A DNA stretch of 64,000 bases from Bacteroides xylanisolvens XB1A (GCF_000210075.1 NC_021017.1:2754519-2818518); one strand, 5' to 3'. Numbered from the stretch's first letter, positions 36,228 through 45,809 are shown. Translations and numbers: made by a program. Notes: generated by a model from the sequence alone, not told the origin.

Positions 36228-36317
36228 TTCAACAGTTGATTGAGTGAGCCACTTACTCAACTGATATTTTTTTTTAGTTCAACAGCGGATGGGATGAATC
36301 ATTTCGCTCAACCGATG
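36228..36317. repeat. Two ~50-bp repeat units with hairpins between SusC and SusD genes
   Basis: TTCAACAG starts at 36228 and 36278, 50 bp apart, and the following ~35 bp of each unit are related (GATTGAGTGAGCC and GATGGGATGAATC; then CTCAACTGAT and CTCAACCGAT). In unit 1, 36233-36246 pairs with 36250-36263 at 12 of 14 positions. In unit 2 the pairing is looser. In the leftward message these hairpins lie between the SusC stop and the SusD start. Confidence 0.55.
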
Positions 36318-36322
36318 TTGGC

Positions 36323-39300
36323 TTAGAAATTAATGGATAAACCTACGGTATACACCGATGGTAATGGATAGGTATCTCCCTGGTCCATACCTCCTTGCAG
36401 AGCACTTCCTCCTATTTCAGGTGTGTATCCGGTGTTATGTTTGAAAGTCAGCAGATTTTGTCCGCTTACGTAGACACGCAAACCGGATATTCCCAATTTG
36501 CTGATGGCCGATGATGGCAGTGTATATCCCAGTTGCACATTGCGCAGACGGAGATAGGAACCATTTTCCAGCAGATTGGTCGAAGAAAGGTAGTTGTGCC
36601 CACGTGATTTATCTAAAATAGGTTCTTTGTTGGAAGTCCCTTCACCGTGCCATCTTTGCAGACTTTTCTCATAAAAGTTGGTTGTCGTCCACGATACGGT
36701 TTTCTTTAAATCCAAAATCTTATTGCCGCTTACACCATTGAAATCCACATTCAAATCAAAATTCTTATAGCCCAGCATAAAGCCGAATCCATAGGTAAAA
36801 GTTGGCATCGGACTGCCGAGGTAAGTACGGTCGGCATCCGTGATCTTTTCGTCACCGTTTAAATCCTTATAGCGGATATCTCCCGGTTTCGCTGTCCATG
36901 TCATCGGGTAATAATTGTCGACCTCTTCTTGCGTTTGGAAGATTCCATCCTGTACGTAGCCGTAATAAGAGCCGATGGGATGACCTACGGAGGTACGATG
37001 ATAATCTCCTGAAATAATGTCCGAGTTATTATCACCCAGTTTGGTTACTTTATTCTTTAAAGTGGCGCCGTTGACATTGATGCCATAGTCCACAGCCCCT
37101 ATCCGGTCTTTCCATGAAAGGCTGAATTCGAATCCTTTGTTGTTGATAGAGCCGGCGTTGGTAATGGCATAACCTGCGCCTATCGAAGAAGAAGGTGATA
37201 CATAAGCCAATAGGTCATCGGTCGTTTTGCTATAATAACCGAGTTCCATGCTCAAGCGGTTGTTGAAAAGCTGCGCGGAGATACCTACATCAATACCTGT
37301 CATGACTTCCCAATGGATGTTTTTGTCGATATCATAACTAAGGGTAGGAATAAACTGCGTCACTCCGTTGATGATGACTTGTTTCCCTTTTGGGTTGATG
37401 GTCGGGTAGTAGAGATAGTTTCCTATCTTGTCATTTCCCAGTTTACCCCAGCTGACTCTTAACTTGGCAAAGTCCACCACTTTTTTCAGCGGCTCCATGA
37501 AGGCTTCTTCACTGATTACCCAGCCCAATCCCACAGACGGGAAGTATCCCCAACGATGAGACGGTGAAAACTTGGAAGAACCGTCGGCACGGAAAGTAGC
37601 GGTGAGTAAATAACGATCTTTGTATGCATAGTTCACACGTGCAAGGTAAGAGATAAAAGACTCCTCGTTCCACCAGTCACCTGCGGAAACACGGTTGACG
37701 GACCCCATGCTAAGCATCCAAAGGTCATTAGGTACTATATTCATACCATTAGCCAGACTGTCTACTTTGGCGTTGAAGCCTTCACTAATGGCTTTGCGTG
37801 CCGTATATCCCACTGTTGCGTCGATGCGATGATTGGTTATCATCTTTTTATAACTCAAAAGGAAGTCTGCCTGAAAGGTGCGAGCCTCATCACTTTTGCG
37901 ATAGAAATTGGTAATATCGTTCTTATGTGCCGAATGGCTGGTAGAGTTATTCACGTCATAGCGCGGTGTATACTGTTCGCCCCGATAGAGTCCGATATCC
38001 ATATATCCGGTTGCTTTCAACGTAAAATCCTTCAGAAAGTTCCACTCACCATAAATGTTACCGATGATGCGGTAATCACGATACTTCTCCGTATCCTTGT
38101 AAAGCTCCATTTGAGCTACCGGATTGTTTACGTTGGATTGTATATCGGCAGACGGATGATAGAGCGAACCCAGGTTTTCCGGGTCGTAATCTTCTTCCGG
38201 AGCGTATGGTACATAAGTAGGGAGCGCCATGACCGCATTTTGGATTTTGGCAGAAGCAGGTTTGCTATCCATCTGCGAGAGGTTGATATTTCCTCCTGCT
38301 TTTAGATTCTTGGTAATGTCATAATCCTGTGAGAAACGTACGTTGAAACGTTGGTAAGTATTATATTTCAGTACACCGTCCTGCTTGTAGTAGCCGACAG
38401 ATAATAGAGACTTACTGTTCTTTCCGGATTTGGATACCGTCAGGTTATGATTGGTAATCATCGCTCTTTCTCTTAATACTTTGCTTTGCCAGTCAGTGCC
38501 CGTACCCAGCATGTCGGGGACCCATGAAGCAGCGTTTGGGTCCTGGTTCTGCAACATCTCATTGTAGAGCATGGTGAAGTCCGTTGCATTAGTCAGCTTT
38601 ACCCGGTCGCGTTTCCAAACGGTTTGTGCACCGAAATAGCCGTCGTAGGTAACCGATGTTTTGTCTCCTTGGGCACGTTTCGTTGTGATGATAATTACTC
38701 CGTTCGCTCCCTGCACTCCGAAGATAGCAAGAGATGAAGGGTCTTTCAGAATTTCCATACTGGCAATGTCGCTGTTACTCAAGAACTTGATGTCCGACAT
38801 CAACATACCGTCCACTACATACAAAGGATTACTGCTGGCATTCAACGTACCGATACCGCGAATTTTAATATCCGGTTCCGCACCTGCCGATCCGGAATTG
38901 GTTACCATCAGTCCCGGTATTTTTCCTTGCAGGGAAGACATTACATTATTAGTAGGCGCATTTTTAAGTTCCTCACCGGATACAGAGACAATCGCTCCGG
39001 TTAAATCCCTTTTGCGGGCCGTACCGTAACCGGTCACTACTACCTGTTCCAATTGGTAATTATCATTCTTCAAGCGGACGATGATTTCGCTTGAACGGTT
39101 TTGGTTAGTGATAGGAATAATTTCCGTTTTCATACCGATAAAACTAACCACCAGTTTATCTCCTATTTTCACGCCCGACAGTGAGAAGGAACCGCTCATA
39201 TCTGTTTGAGCTCCGTTGGTCGTTCCTTCAATCAATACTGCGGCTCCCATTAATCCCATTCCGGTTTCTTCTTCGAAAACCGTCCCTCGGATATTGAAAT

Positions 39301-39370
39301 CCTGCGCCTGTACCAGGCAGGTATAAGATAAAAGGAATAGATACAATACTACATGTTTTATCATTCTCAT
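36323..39370 (-). CDS. SusC-type TonB-dependent transporter of the beta-glucan-type locus
   Basis: 1015 residues. Signal peptide (about 1-22, ending LVQAQ), carboxypeptidase-regulatory-like domain (about 26-105: NIRGTVFEEETGMGLMGAAVLIEGT), plug (about 110-230) with VVTGYGTARKRDLTGAIVSVSGEEL and ILKDPSSLAIFGVQGANGVIIITTK, then a TonB barrel ending in VGLSINF. No STN domain, so it is not controlled through FecR. The plug deviates slightly from the usual DAASTAIYG motif. It leads the leftward operon SusC-SusD-GH144-GH35-like-BACON. Confidence 0.94.
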   Translation of the reverse strand: MRMIKHVVLYLFLLSYTCLVQAQDFNIRGTVFEEETGMGLMGAAVLIEGTTNGAQTDMSGSFSLSGVKIGDKLVVSFIGMKTEIIPITNQNRSSEIIVRLKNDNYQLEQVVVTGYGTARKRDLTGAIVSVSGEELKNAPTNNVMSSLQGKIPGLMVTNSGSAGAEPDIKIRGIGTLNASSNPLYVVDGMLMSDIKFLSNSDIASMEILKDPSSLAIFGVQGANGVIIITTKRAQGDKTSVTYDGYFGAQTVWKRDRVKLTNATDFTMLYNEMLQNQDPNAASWVPDMLGTGTDWQSKVLRERAMITNHNLTVSKSGKNSKSLLSVGYYKQDGVLKYNTYQRFNVRFSQDYDITKNLKAGGNINLSQMDSKPASAKIQNAVMALPTYVPYAPEEDYDPENLGSLYHPSADIQSNVNNPVAQMELYKDTEKYRDYRIIGNIYGEWNFLKDFTLKATGYMDIGLYRGEQYTPRYDVNNSTSHSAHKNDITNFYRKSDEARTFQADFLLSYKKMITNHRIDATVGYTARKAISEGFNAKVDSLANGMNIVPNDLWMLSMGSVNRVSAGDWWNEESFISYLARVNYAYKDRYLLTATFRADGSSKFSPSHRWGYFPSVGLGWVISEEAFMEPLKKVVDFAKLRVSWGKLGNDKIGNYLYYPTINPKGKQVIINGVTQFIPTLSYDIDKNIHWEVMTGIDVGISAQLFNNRLSMELGYYSKTTDDLLAYVSPSSSIGAGYAITNAGSINNKGFEFSLSWKDRIGAVDYGINVNGATLKNKVTKLGDNNSDIISGDYHRTSVGHPIGSYYGYVQDGIFQTQEEVDNYYPMTWTAKPGDIRYKDLNGDEKITDADRTYLGSPMPTFTYGFGFMLGYKNFDLNVDFNGVSGNKILDLKKTVSWTTTNFYEKSLQRWHGEGTSNKEPILDKSRGHNYLSSTNLLENGSYLRLRNVQLGYTLPSSAISKLGISGLRVYVSGQNLLTFKHNTGYTPEIGGSALQGGMDQGDTYPLPSVYTVGLSINF

Positions 39371-39773
39371 AAGATTTTAAAGTTAATGAATCTGCTATCG
39401 TCAACAAAAATAGATTCAGATAACGGGAGTTCCTAAAATTCTTCCCCTACAAAGCTTTCAATAGTTTCATCTGCTGTTTGATAGCGGCACATCAAATATA
39501 CATCATATTTCGAATTTGAAATATAATGGTTTGTATATTAACAATTTACATTCTGCGGTAATCTACAAATCCGTCATATACTTTTTAGCGGTAACGATTA
39601 ATCAATATGTTCTTTATGAGTATTTTTCTACCATATTTATTGTTCAAGTTATAGTATATTTTTATTTATCCATAAGGTAGTATAATGGAAGTTGCACATG
39701 TGTAAGCAGATACTGCTTTGGAAGGAAAGTTTTTGGAGAAAGAAAGATCAAAATGTGGCAGATAATTTCAAGG
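39371..39773. promoter_or_regulatory. Upstream region of the leftward SusC operon
   Basis: A 403-bp gap between SusC and the TetR-type gene. It holds a 20-bp near-perfect dyad at 39505-39524 (ATATTTCGAATTTGAAATAT) and two minus-strand TAnnTTTG boxes: 39405-39412 (TATTTTTG) and 39493-39500 (TATATTTG). The dyad lies just upstream of the second box and could be the binding site of one of the two flanking regulators. No gene was seen here. Confidence 0.45.
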
Positions 39774-40514
39774 TTACAGTTGCTCGATGGTAGTAACGGG
39801 AAGATCGGTACACTCGGCGATGACGGCGGTGTCTATTCCTTTCTGTTTGAGTTTACGTGCTATCTCTATCGTGCGGTCATGTTCTTCGAGGGACTGGAAT
39901 ACAACATGAGACAGGTAATCCAGTGCTTTGTACAGGCGTTCCCGGCTCTCTTTCTTCTGATAGTCCACCCCTACGAATGTGGAACGTTTGCGGCGCAGAA
40001 TCAGACAATACGTTCCGGCTACGAGTAGTCCGGCTATCGTGTCGATAGGAATGTCTGTATTGGCAAACATCCGGTTGTATTCTTCTATGGCAGCCTTGTA
40101 ATACATCTCACGGCTACGAGCCATGCGGCGGGTGATTTCGTTATCGGCGGACAGCTCCCATGTGAGCAAACGCTGCATATCCGGATTGTCATAAAGGTGT
40201 CCGGCTAATGCCTGTAGGGTATTCTTTAGAATATCTTTACCGGCTTGGTCTGTGGGGTGCTGGCTGTTGAACAGGTCGTGCAGCCAATAATCACAAGTAT
40301 AAGCGTACTTGTCAAGCAGCTTTTCCATTGTTTCGTAATTACGGTTCAATACGATTGGCTGAACATCGGCATATTGGCAAATATCGGCAAAGTTGATATT
40401 GGATAATCCTTTCGTGTCCGCCAACTGACGGATGGCATCGAATACTTTGGCTTCTATTTCGGCACGTGTACGACGTGGACGTTTGGGCTTGTTTTCTTCC
40501 ATTTTTCGGTTCAT
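39774..40514 (-). CDS. TetR-type regulator with an unusual C-terminal IAxxLxxxG tail
   Basis: 246 residues from the ATG at 40514 (MNRKMEENKPKRPRRTRAEIEAKV). The N-terminal ~55 residues form a TetR-like helix-turn-helix (VFDAIRQLADTKGLSNINFADICQYADV). The middle is helical and should be the ligand/dimer domain. The last ~35 residues (TIEIARKLKQKGIDTAVIAEC, then TDLPVTTIEQL) look like a short helix-turn-helix-type tail seen at the end of Rpn/PD-(D/E)XK transposase-like proteins, not in ordinary TetR members. A frame extension upstream begins at TTG and is rejected. It lies upstream of the leftward utilisation locus and could repress it. A 13-bp inverted repeat on its upstream side may be its operator. 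Confidence 0.75.
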   Translation of the reverse strand: MNRKMEENKPKRPRRTRAEIEAKVFDAIRQLADTKGLSNINFADICQYADVQPIVLNRNYETMEKLLDKYAYTCDYWLHDLFNSQHPTDQAGKDILKNTLQALAGHLYDNPDMQRLLTWELSADNEITRRMARSREMYYKAAIEEYNRMFANTDIPIDTIAGLLVAGTYCLILRRKRSTFVGVDYQKKESRERLYKALDYLSHVVFQSLEEHDRTIEIARKLKQKGIDTAVIAECTDLPVTTIEQL

Positions 40515-40635
40515 ATTTCCTTTTGGCAAACAAAGGTATGAAAAAATATGCAAAGTGCTTATATCATGTTAGAAAACACAATTTTAGGGAATGGCAGAAA
40601 AAAATGATCTGTTCTTTTGTTTGTAATACGGTAAA

Positions 40636-40666
40636 ATTGTATTTTTATGGCTTATAAAAATACAAT
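40636..40666. promoter_or_regulatory. Candidate operator: 13-bp perfect inverted repeat upstream of the TetR-type gene
   Basis: ATTGTATTTTTAT (40636-40648) and ATAAAAATACAAT (40654-40666) are exactly complementary with a 5-bp centre. A second, longer-range 10-bp pair occurs at 40682-40691 and 40729-40738. Position in the divergent gap fits an autoregulatory TetR-type operator, though AT-rich symmetry can also be fortuitous. Confidence 0.45.
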
Positions 40667-40767
40667 ATATTATCTAAATTAAATACTATATTGATATACA
40701 GATTGTTATAATATTATTTTATAAATATATATAGTATTTGATTTATACACACAAAATAAAGATACAC

Positions 40768-40962
40768 ATGCAAACAAAGAACCTGTTCGGAATCTTTTTG
40801 CTATCCTTTTGGGCGTTCAGCTTTATGGAATGTAGTAAAGACGATAAAATAGAAGACGAGATGGAAACTATTAAAATGTATATTTCTGCTGAAACAAGCA
40901 CCACCTATCACCCCGTGGGGCAACGCAGTCTGTGGAAACTCCATTCCCCTATAAAGAATTGA
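40768..40962 (+). pseudogene. Remnant of a small lipoprotein gene (DUF4377-like), disrupted
   Basis: From the ATG at 40768 there is a lipoprotein signal peptide (MQTKNLFGIFLLSFWAFSF, then MEC) followed by METIKMYISAETSTTYHP. This resembles the start of DUF4377-like lipoproteins (a MYVSAETGTY...WG pattern). The frame then loses sense and stops at 40962, 64 codons in all. A TPWGNAV-like piece appears in the +1 frame and ETPFPYKELIFKK in the third, so two small indels and a large 3' deletion are likely. It could alternatively be a real short peptide gene. Confidence 0.4.
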
Positions 40963-40998
40963 TATTCAAAAAATAAATCAACTTAAAAACTTTCAAGT

Positions 40999-41634
40999 AT
41001 GACAACCAAAAGAACATTTCAATCATTAGTAGCCATCTTTTCGCTGGCATTAATTCTTGTATCCTGTGGATTAGCAAAGAGTACCGCTCCCCGGCCCACT
41101 GATACGGTAGGCACCAATCCCGACGAACTAAAAGCAAAGTTGGCAGAGATTATGGAGAATGCAGGCGGAACGCTGGAAACGGCGGAGTTCGCCAGCATTA
41201 ATTCCAGTTGTAGCCATTCAGGCAAAACGAGTTATTCTGTTGACCTGGAAATTGTAAAACCGCAGAATAAAAATAGATTAGCCGAGGCCAAGTGGTATAG
41301 TTCAGAATCGTCTCCTAACGATTTTAGTGTAACGGATATCGTACTGTCGGATTCGGAAAACAATGTGATTAAGGAGTATGACCTATTCAAAGACATACTT
41401 TTTACTTATGCCGACATCGAACAGTATATCAACCATTCATCTACTTGCTTTAAAGAAGCGCTGGAAGCATCCGGATATGGTGCGGACGGTTACGTTGAAC
41501 GCATCACCATTTCCCGGGAGCAATACAATAACAATAAACTAAAAGCAAGCATTAAGGTAACACACAAGAGCGATAGAACGTTAAAAAAATACTATCAGAT
41601 CCAGGAAGACGGAATGCACATTGTTAAGAAATAA
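40999..41634 (+). CDS. Lipoprotein of unknown function
   Basis: 211 residues. Signal peptide with lipobox ALILVSC (Cys about 23). The mature domain is mixed alpha/beta and charged (ELKAKLAEIMENAGGTLETAE, KTSYSVDLEIVKPQNKNRLAEAKW, RTLKKYYQIQEDGMHIV), with one Cys pair candidate (SSC-SHSG and STC). I do not recognise a named family. It stands alone between the decayed lipoprotein gene and the insertion-sequence stub. An imperfect hairpin (41656-41673) follows the stop. Confidence 0.6.
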   Translation: MTTKRTFQSLVAIFSLALILVSCGLAKSTAPRPTDTVGTNPDELKAKLAEIMENAGGTLETAEFASINSSCSHSGKTSYSVDLEIVKPQNKNRLAEAKWYSSESSPNDFSVTDIVLSDSENNVIKEYDLFKDILFTYADIEQYINHSSTCFKEALEASGYGADGYVERITISREQYNNNKLKASIKVTHKSDRTLKKYYQIQEDGMHIVKK

Positions 41635-41687
41635 TGCAAAGGTAAAATCGAAATACTTTTCTAAAGAAAAGTGTTCTTACCACACAT

Positions 41688-41833
41688 TGAACTGCACCCC
41701 AAAAGTTAGACATAAAACTTTAGGAGTGCAGTTTTTTATGCGACATTCATTTGAAGAAAAACTCAATATTGTGAGCAAAGTTAAGAGCGGTCAGCCCATT
41801 AATACCTCTTTGGCTGTTCGGTTTTTTATATGA
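41688..41833 (+). mobile_element. Truncated IS3-family (IS150-like) insertion sequence, left end only
   Basis: Starts with TGAACTGCACCCCAAAAGTT, typical of the terminal repeat of this IS group. An inverted repeat (41691-41707 with 41716-41732) stands just before the transposase orfA ATG at 41738. The orfA reading is MRHSFEEKLNIVSKV, then KSGQPINTSLAVRF, about 30 codons before it runs into foreign sequence and stops at 41833. The rest of the element, its right end and any target-site duplication are absent. It stops 4 bp short of the hybrid regulator's stop codon. Confidence 0.75.
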
Positions 41834-41837
41834 AAGG

Positions 41838-44800
41838 CTAGCTTCCTTTCTTCACATAATCTTTCGGCAATATCCCGAACTGCTTCTGAAAGCAACGGGC
41901 AAAGTACGAAGGATTATTGAATCCTACAATGAAACAAACCTCATTGATCCGGTATTCTCCTTCACGCAGCAGTTCTCCGGCTGTTTTGAGGCGTATCAAC
42001 CGGATATAATCATTGGGTGGCATTCCGGTCAGCCCTTTCAATTTGCGCTGTAAGTTGGAACGGCTGATAGCCATCTCCTCTGCCATCTTATCGATGGTAA
42101 ATTCTTCATTGGTGAAATTGCGGGTAATGATTTCATTGATCGTGTTCAGCCATTTCACGTCTGTTTTGTTCATTAATGTCTGGTCGTATGACATATTCGG
42201 AACAGTTGTAAAGTGGTTGAACAGCATGCGCCGGTTTTCCAGCAGATTATTGATGGTGGCTTTCATGTGGCTTAGCGAGAAAGGCTTTTCTATATAAGCG
42301 TCCGCGCCATAGTCAAGACCCGCAATCTTTGAATCGATGCTGTCGAGTGCCGAAAGCAGGATAAACGGGATATGGCAAAGCATATTGTCGGAACGGATGG
42401 ACTTTAATAATTCGAATCCGTCCATGTGAGGCATGACGATGTCGCTGATAATAAGATCTACTGTCGTTGTCTCCAGACATTCCAACGCTTCCTTGCCATT
42501 GGCGGCTGTATGGATGGTATAGGTATTTCCCAGATTCTTAGCCAGAAACTCCAGCATATCCGTCGTGTCTTCCACTACCAGAAGAGAGTAACCGGCGGGT
42601 TCGCTCTCTTCCTCCAGAGCGGGAACCTTGTCGGGCATGGAAGTAATGGAGGGGCTGACAGAGATGCTTTTCTCCAAATACGGAATTTCCACACATACTT
42701 CGCATCCTTCCGTATAGCCGGGATTGATATAAACCTTTCCTTTATGCTTTTCCACCAACAATTTGACGAGACTCAATCCGATTCCTACTCCCGAACCGTT
42801 GTTTCCTGCGTTTCCCACTTGATAAAACGGTTCGAAAACCTTGCTGCATTCCTCTTGCGGAATACCCGGACCATCGTCGCGTACACACAAGGAGAGCGTA
42901 CGCCCTTCTGCAGACAGATGTTCGTCCAAAATCACCATAATGCGGGTGCGGGCATATTTCATGGCATTCGTCAGCAGGTTGCTGATAATTTTAGTCAGCG
43001 CCTCCTGGTCTACATTATATTGCAGATGTTCTTTCGGCAGGGAGACACTGAAAGAGATTCCGGTCAGGGAGATGGCACGGAAACGGTCGATGATGTCCTC
43101 TATCATCCGGTTGATATCCACTTCATTGAATGAAAGCGTATAACCTTCCTTGTCCACTTTGCGGAAGTCGAGCAATTGTTTGATAAGCTCCATCAGCCGG
43201 TTGGTATTCTTTTGTATCACAGACAGGTTGCTTTCCACTTCACTGTTCCATTCATGTGTTTCCAAAATCGCTTCCAGCGGAGCTTTGATAAGACTAACCG
43301 GAGTCTTGATTTCATGTGCCACTTGGGTGAAGAATGTAATTTTCGACTGGAACAATTCCTGATTCTTGATTTGTTCCATCTCTTTCATCTTTCTTGCTTT
43401 CACAGCCTGCTGTTTACGCAAATAAAGCTGTATCAGGAAATATGCGAGGCCACACGCTATTAGTAAATAGAAAATCTTGGCATAAATGGTCTTCCAGGGT
43501 GGAGGAAGAATTTCAATATGCAGGCAACAGTCGTCATTGCTCCAATATTCATCGTTGTTACTGGCTTTCACACGGAAAGTATATTCACCCGGAGGCAGGT
43601 TGAGAAAAGATACGTTATGTTTATCCGTATATATCCATTCTTTGTGAATACCGTCCAGTTTGTAGGCATATAAATTCTTGCTGGGAGCCACATAACTAAG
43701 ACTTTCGAATGCGATGTCGAACGATACCACCTGATAAGGAATCGTTACTTGTCCGCTAAGAGCAGGTATACGCTTGCTAAGGCTTACTTTGTCGTCGGGG
43801 CTGTGCATATATACCGCCGAGATAGACGCCGTAGGTCTTACCTTATTAATCGATAATTTGAACGGATAGAAACAATTAAACCCGTTCACCCCACCGAAAT
43901 AGAATTTCCCGTTACTGGCTTGCAGGGAAGAACGGAAATTGAACTGGTTGCTTTGTAATCCATCCTCGATGGTATAGAGTTGTGCCCGTTTGTTTTGCGG
44001 CTCATACCGGATCAGTCCCCTGTTGGAAGAAAGCCAATAGTTACCCGATTGGTCGTCCAGTATGCCATAGATGATATTGTTCGGCAGATTCTCTTTGGTG
44101 GAGAAGTTTTCAAAACGGTCTTCCTGATAGTGATAACGGCAGATGCCACCGCCTTCGGTACAGAACCATAGATGCTGCTTATGATCGATATACACACGGA
44201 TTACCCAGTTGCTACAAGGAGAATCAGGATTTACTGGGTCGTTGCGATAGTTGTGCAATTTACCGGTTTGGCGGTTGTAACGCCAAATGCCGTCCCTTTT
44301 GCTTGCCAGCCACATGTCCCCATGTTGGTCTTCAACCATATCGTAGATAAAGATATGGCTTAAAGGTTCCAATGTTCGAAAAGAGTCACTTTCCGGGTCA
44401 TACCGGCAGAATCCGGAAAGCGTTCCCAGATAAATGCTGCCATCCTTCGTTTGATAGATGGAGTAGATATGGTCGTTAGGAATTGAATGTGGGTTTGCGC
44501 GGTTATGGCGATAGTTTTTCATTTTTCCCGTTTGAATATCCAGGATATATAATCCACGGGAGAAACTGCCAATCCACAATTTTCCTTCATTGTACAACAG
44601 TGCATGGATATTGTGATAACCGATATTAGGGTTACTGTTTTTCAACAGATGTTTTTTAAACTTCTTCGTGCGGGGATCAAAGAGATTCAGTCCCCCGTCT
44701 TCGGTAGCAATCCAAATGTTTCCGTCGGGATCTTCGCAGAATTGGCTGATTACATTTCCCGAAAGAGAATTTTCTGTACCATTGGGATAATACCACTCAA

Positions 44801-45809
44801 TATCCTTATGCTTGGGAGACAAGTAACTCACCCCACTGAAATAAGTCCCGATCCAGATTCCCCCTTCCCTGTCCTGATAACAGGCATAGATACTTTCTTT
44901 ATTTTGTCCGTCGTCGGTAGGCAGACATTCTCCTGTCGTGGTGTTGAATGTATAAAGTCCGTCGTCGGAGCCGAGATAGAAAGAGTTGGCCGTTCGTTGA
45001 AACAAGGTGCGGATGCGCGGAATGGTAAGCGTGTCCCCTTCTCCGAAGTAATAGCGGAATTGCCCTGTCTCCTTATTGAACCGTGCCAGTCCCCCGTACC
45101 ATGTACCCACCCATAATACTCCCTGCGAACTTTCCATCAAAGAGATAATCTCGTTGCAGGCAGGACGTCCGAAAGAAGTGTCCTCGGATATATACCCTGT
45201 GAAGTTGTCCGTGCGTTGGTTGTATTTCGCCAGTCCATTCCGGGTACCTATCCAGATAGTCCCGAACGAGTCGTTGTAAATCACCCATACGTGATTGTCC
45301 GGCAATGAATGGGGATCGGAAAGAGAATGTAGATAGTGCCTCAACGTACCTTTTTTCTCGTTGTAGACAAACAGTCCGTTGGTTGTTCCGATCCATAACT
45401 GCCCGTCATTGTCGTATGCCATTCCGAAGACACTGTTGACTGTCACTCCGTCTTCCGTCTGTGTATCGAATACGGAGAATTTCTCCTCCCGCGAATCGAA
45501 TAAATACAGTTTTTCCGTACTGGCCACCCAAATCTGATTGTTATCCTGATGGCGGCAGATAGTTACTATATTCATATAACTGTTTCCACCGTTTTCTGAC
45601 GAATGTCCGTAATTGGTAAATTCGATGCCGTTGAAACGATTCAGCCCGTCCTGCGTTGCAAACCACATATATCCGATGCTATCCTGAAGGATGCTCCGGA
45701 CACAATTGCCCGATAACCCCGATCTAACGTCATATTTCTTGTAGATATTGGCGAAGACCAGAGAAACGGATGCAAGCAGTATACCTATGAATAAGATGAA
45801 TCGTTTCAT
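41838..45809 (-). CDS. Hybrid two-component system regulator (sensor kinase + receiver + AraC)
   Basis: 1323 residues, a one-protein signalling chain in the inner membrane. Signal peptide (about 1-20), two seven-bladed propellers from Reg_prop repeats (about 25-690; many WIGT-NGL-Y units), Y_Y_Y domain (about 690-780), one transmembrane segment (about 785-805), HisKA with phospho-acceptor H832 (VAHEIKTPVSL), HATPase_c (NLLTNAMKYA; DDGPGIP; GVGIGLSLV), receiver with D1123 (DLIISDIVMPHMDG), and an AraC HTH pair (about 1220-1323). It should sense an oligosaccharide and activate the esterase and SusC operons just upstream. The C-terminal helices are complete, so the IS stub next door did not truncate it. 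Confidence 0.96.
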   Translation of the reverse strand: MKRFILFIGILLASVSLVFANIYKKYDVRSGLSGNCVRSILQDSIGYMWFATQDGLNRFNGIEFTNYGHSSENGGNSYMNIVTICRHQDNNQIWVASTEKLYLFDSREEKFSVFDTQTEDGVTVNSVFGMAYDNDGQLWIGTTNGLFVYNEKKGTLRHYLHSLSDPHSLPDNHVWVIYNDSFGTIWIGTRNGLAKYNQRTDNFTGYISEDTSFGRPACNEIISLMESSQGVLWVGTWYGGLARFNKETGQFRYYFGEGDTLTIPRIRTLFQRTANSFYLGSDDGLYTFNTTTGECLPTDDGQNKESIYACYQDREGGIWIGTYFSGVSYLSPKHKDIEWYYPNGTENSLSGNVISQFCEDPDGNIWIATEDGGLNLFDPRTKKFKKHLLKNSNPNIGYHNIHALLYNEGKLWIGSFSRGLYILDIQTGKMKNYRHNRANPHSIPNDHIYSIYQTKDGSIYLGTLSGFCRYDPESDSFRTLEPLSHIFIYDMVEDQHGDMWLASKRDGIWRYNRQTGKLHNYRNDPVNPDSPCSNWVIRVYIDHKQHLWFCTEGGGICRYHYQEDRFENFSTKENLPNNIIYGILDDQSGNYWLSSNRGLIRYEPQNKRAQLYTIEDGLQSNQFNFRSSLQASNGKFYFGGVNGFNCFYPFKLSINKVRPTASISAVYMHSPDDKVSLSKRIPALSGQVTIPYQVVSFDIAFESLSYVAPSKNLYAYKLDGIHKEWIYTDKHNVSFLNLPPGEYTFRVKASNNDEYWSNDDCCLHIEILPPPWKTIYAKIFYLLIACGLAYFLIQLYLRKQQAVKARKMKEMEQIKNQELFQSKITFFTQVAHEIKTPVSLIKAPLEAILETHEWNSEVESNLSVIQKNTNRLMELIKQLLDFRKVDKEGYTLSFNEVDINRMIEDIIDRFRAISLTGISFSVSLPKEHLQYNVDQEALTKIISNLLTNAMKYARTRIMVILDEHLSAEGRTLSLCVRDDGPGIPQEECSKVFEPFYQVGNAGNNGSGVGIGLSLVKLLVEKHKGKVYINPGYTEGCEVCVEIPYLEKSISVSPSITSMPDKVPALEEESEPAGYSLLVVEDTTDMLEFLAKNLGNTYTIHTAANGKEALECLETTTVDLIISDIVMPHMDGFELLKSIRSDNMLCHIPFILLSALDSIDSKIAGLDYGADAYIEKPFSLSHMKATINNLLENRRMLFNHFTTVPNMSYDQTLMNKTDVKWLNTINEIITRNFTNEEFTIDKMAEEMAISRSNLQRKLKGLTGMPPNDYIRLIRLKTAGELLREGEYRINEVCFIVGFNNPSYFARCFQKQFGILPKDYVKKGS

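Noticed and set aside
41838..41880. Truncation of the hybrid regulator by the IS stub
   Set aside because: The AraC helices and the usual FGILPKDYVKKG-type ending are complete before the stop codon.
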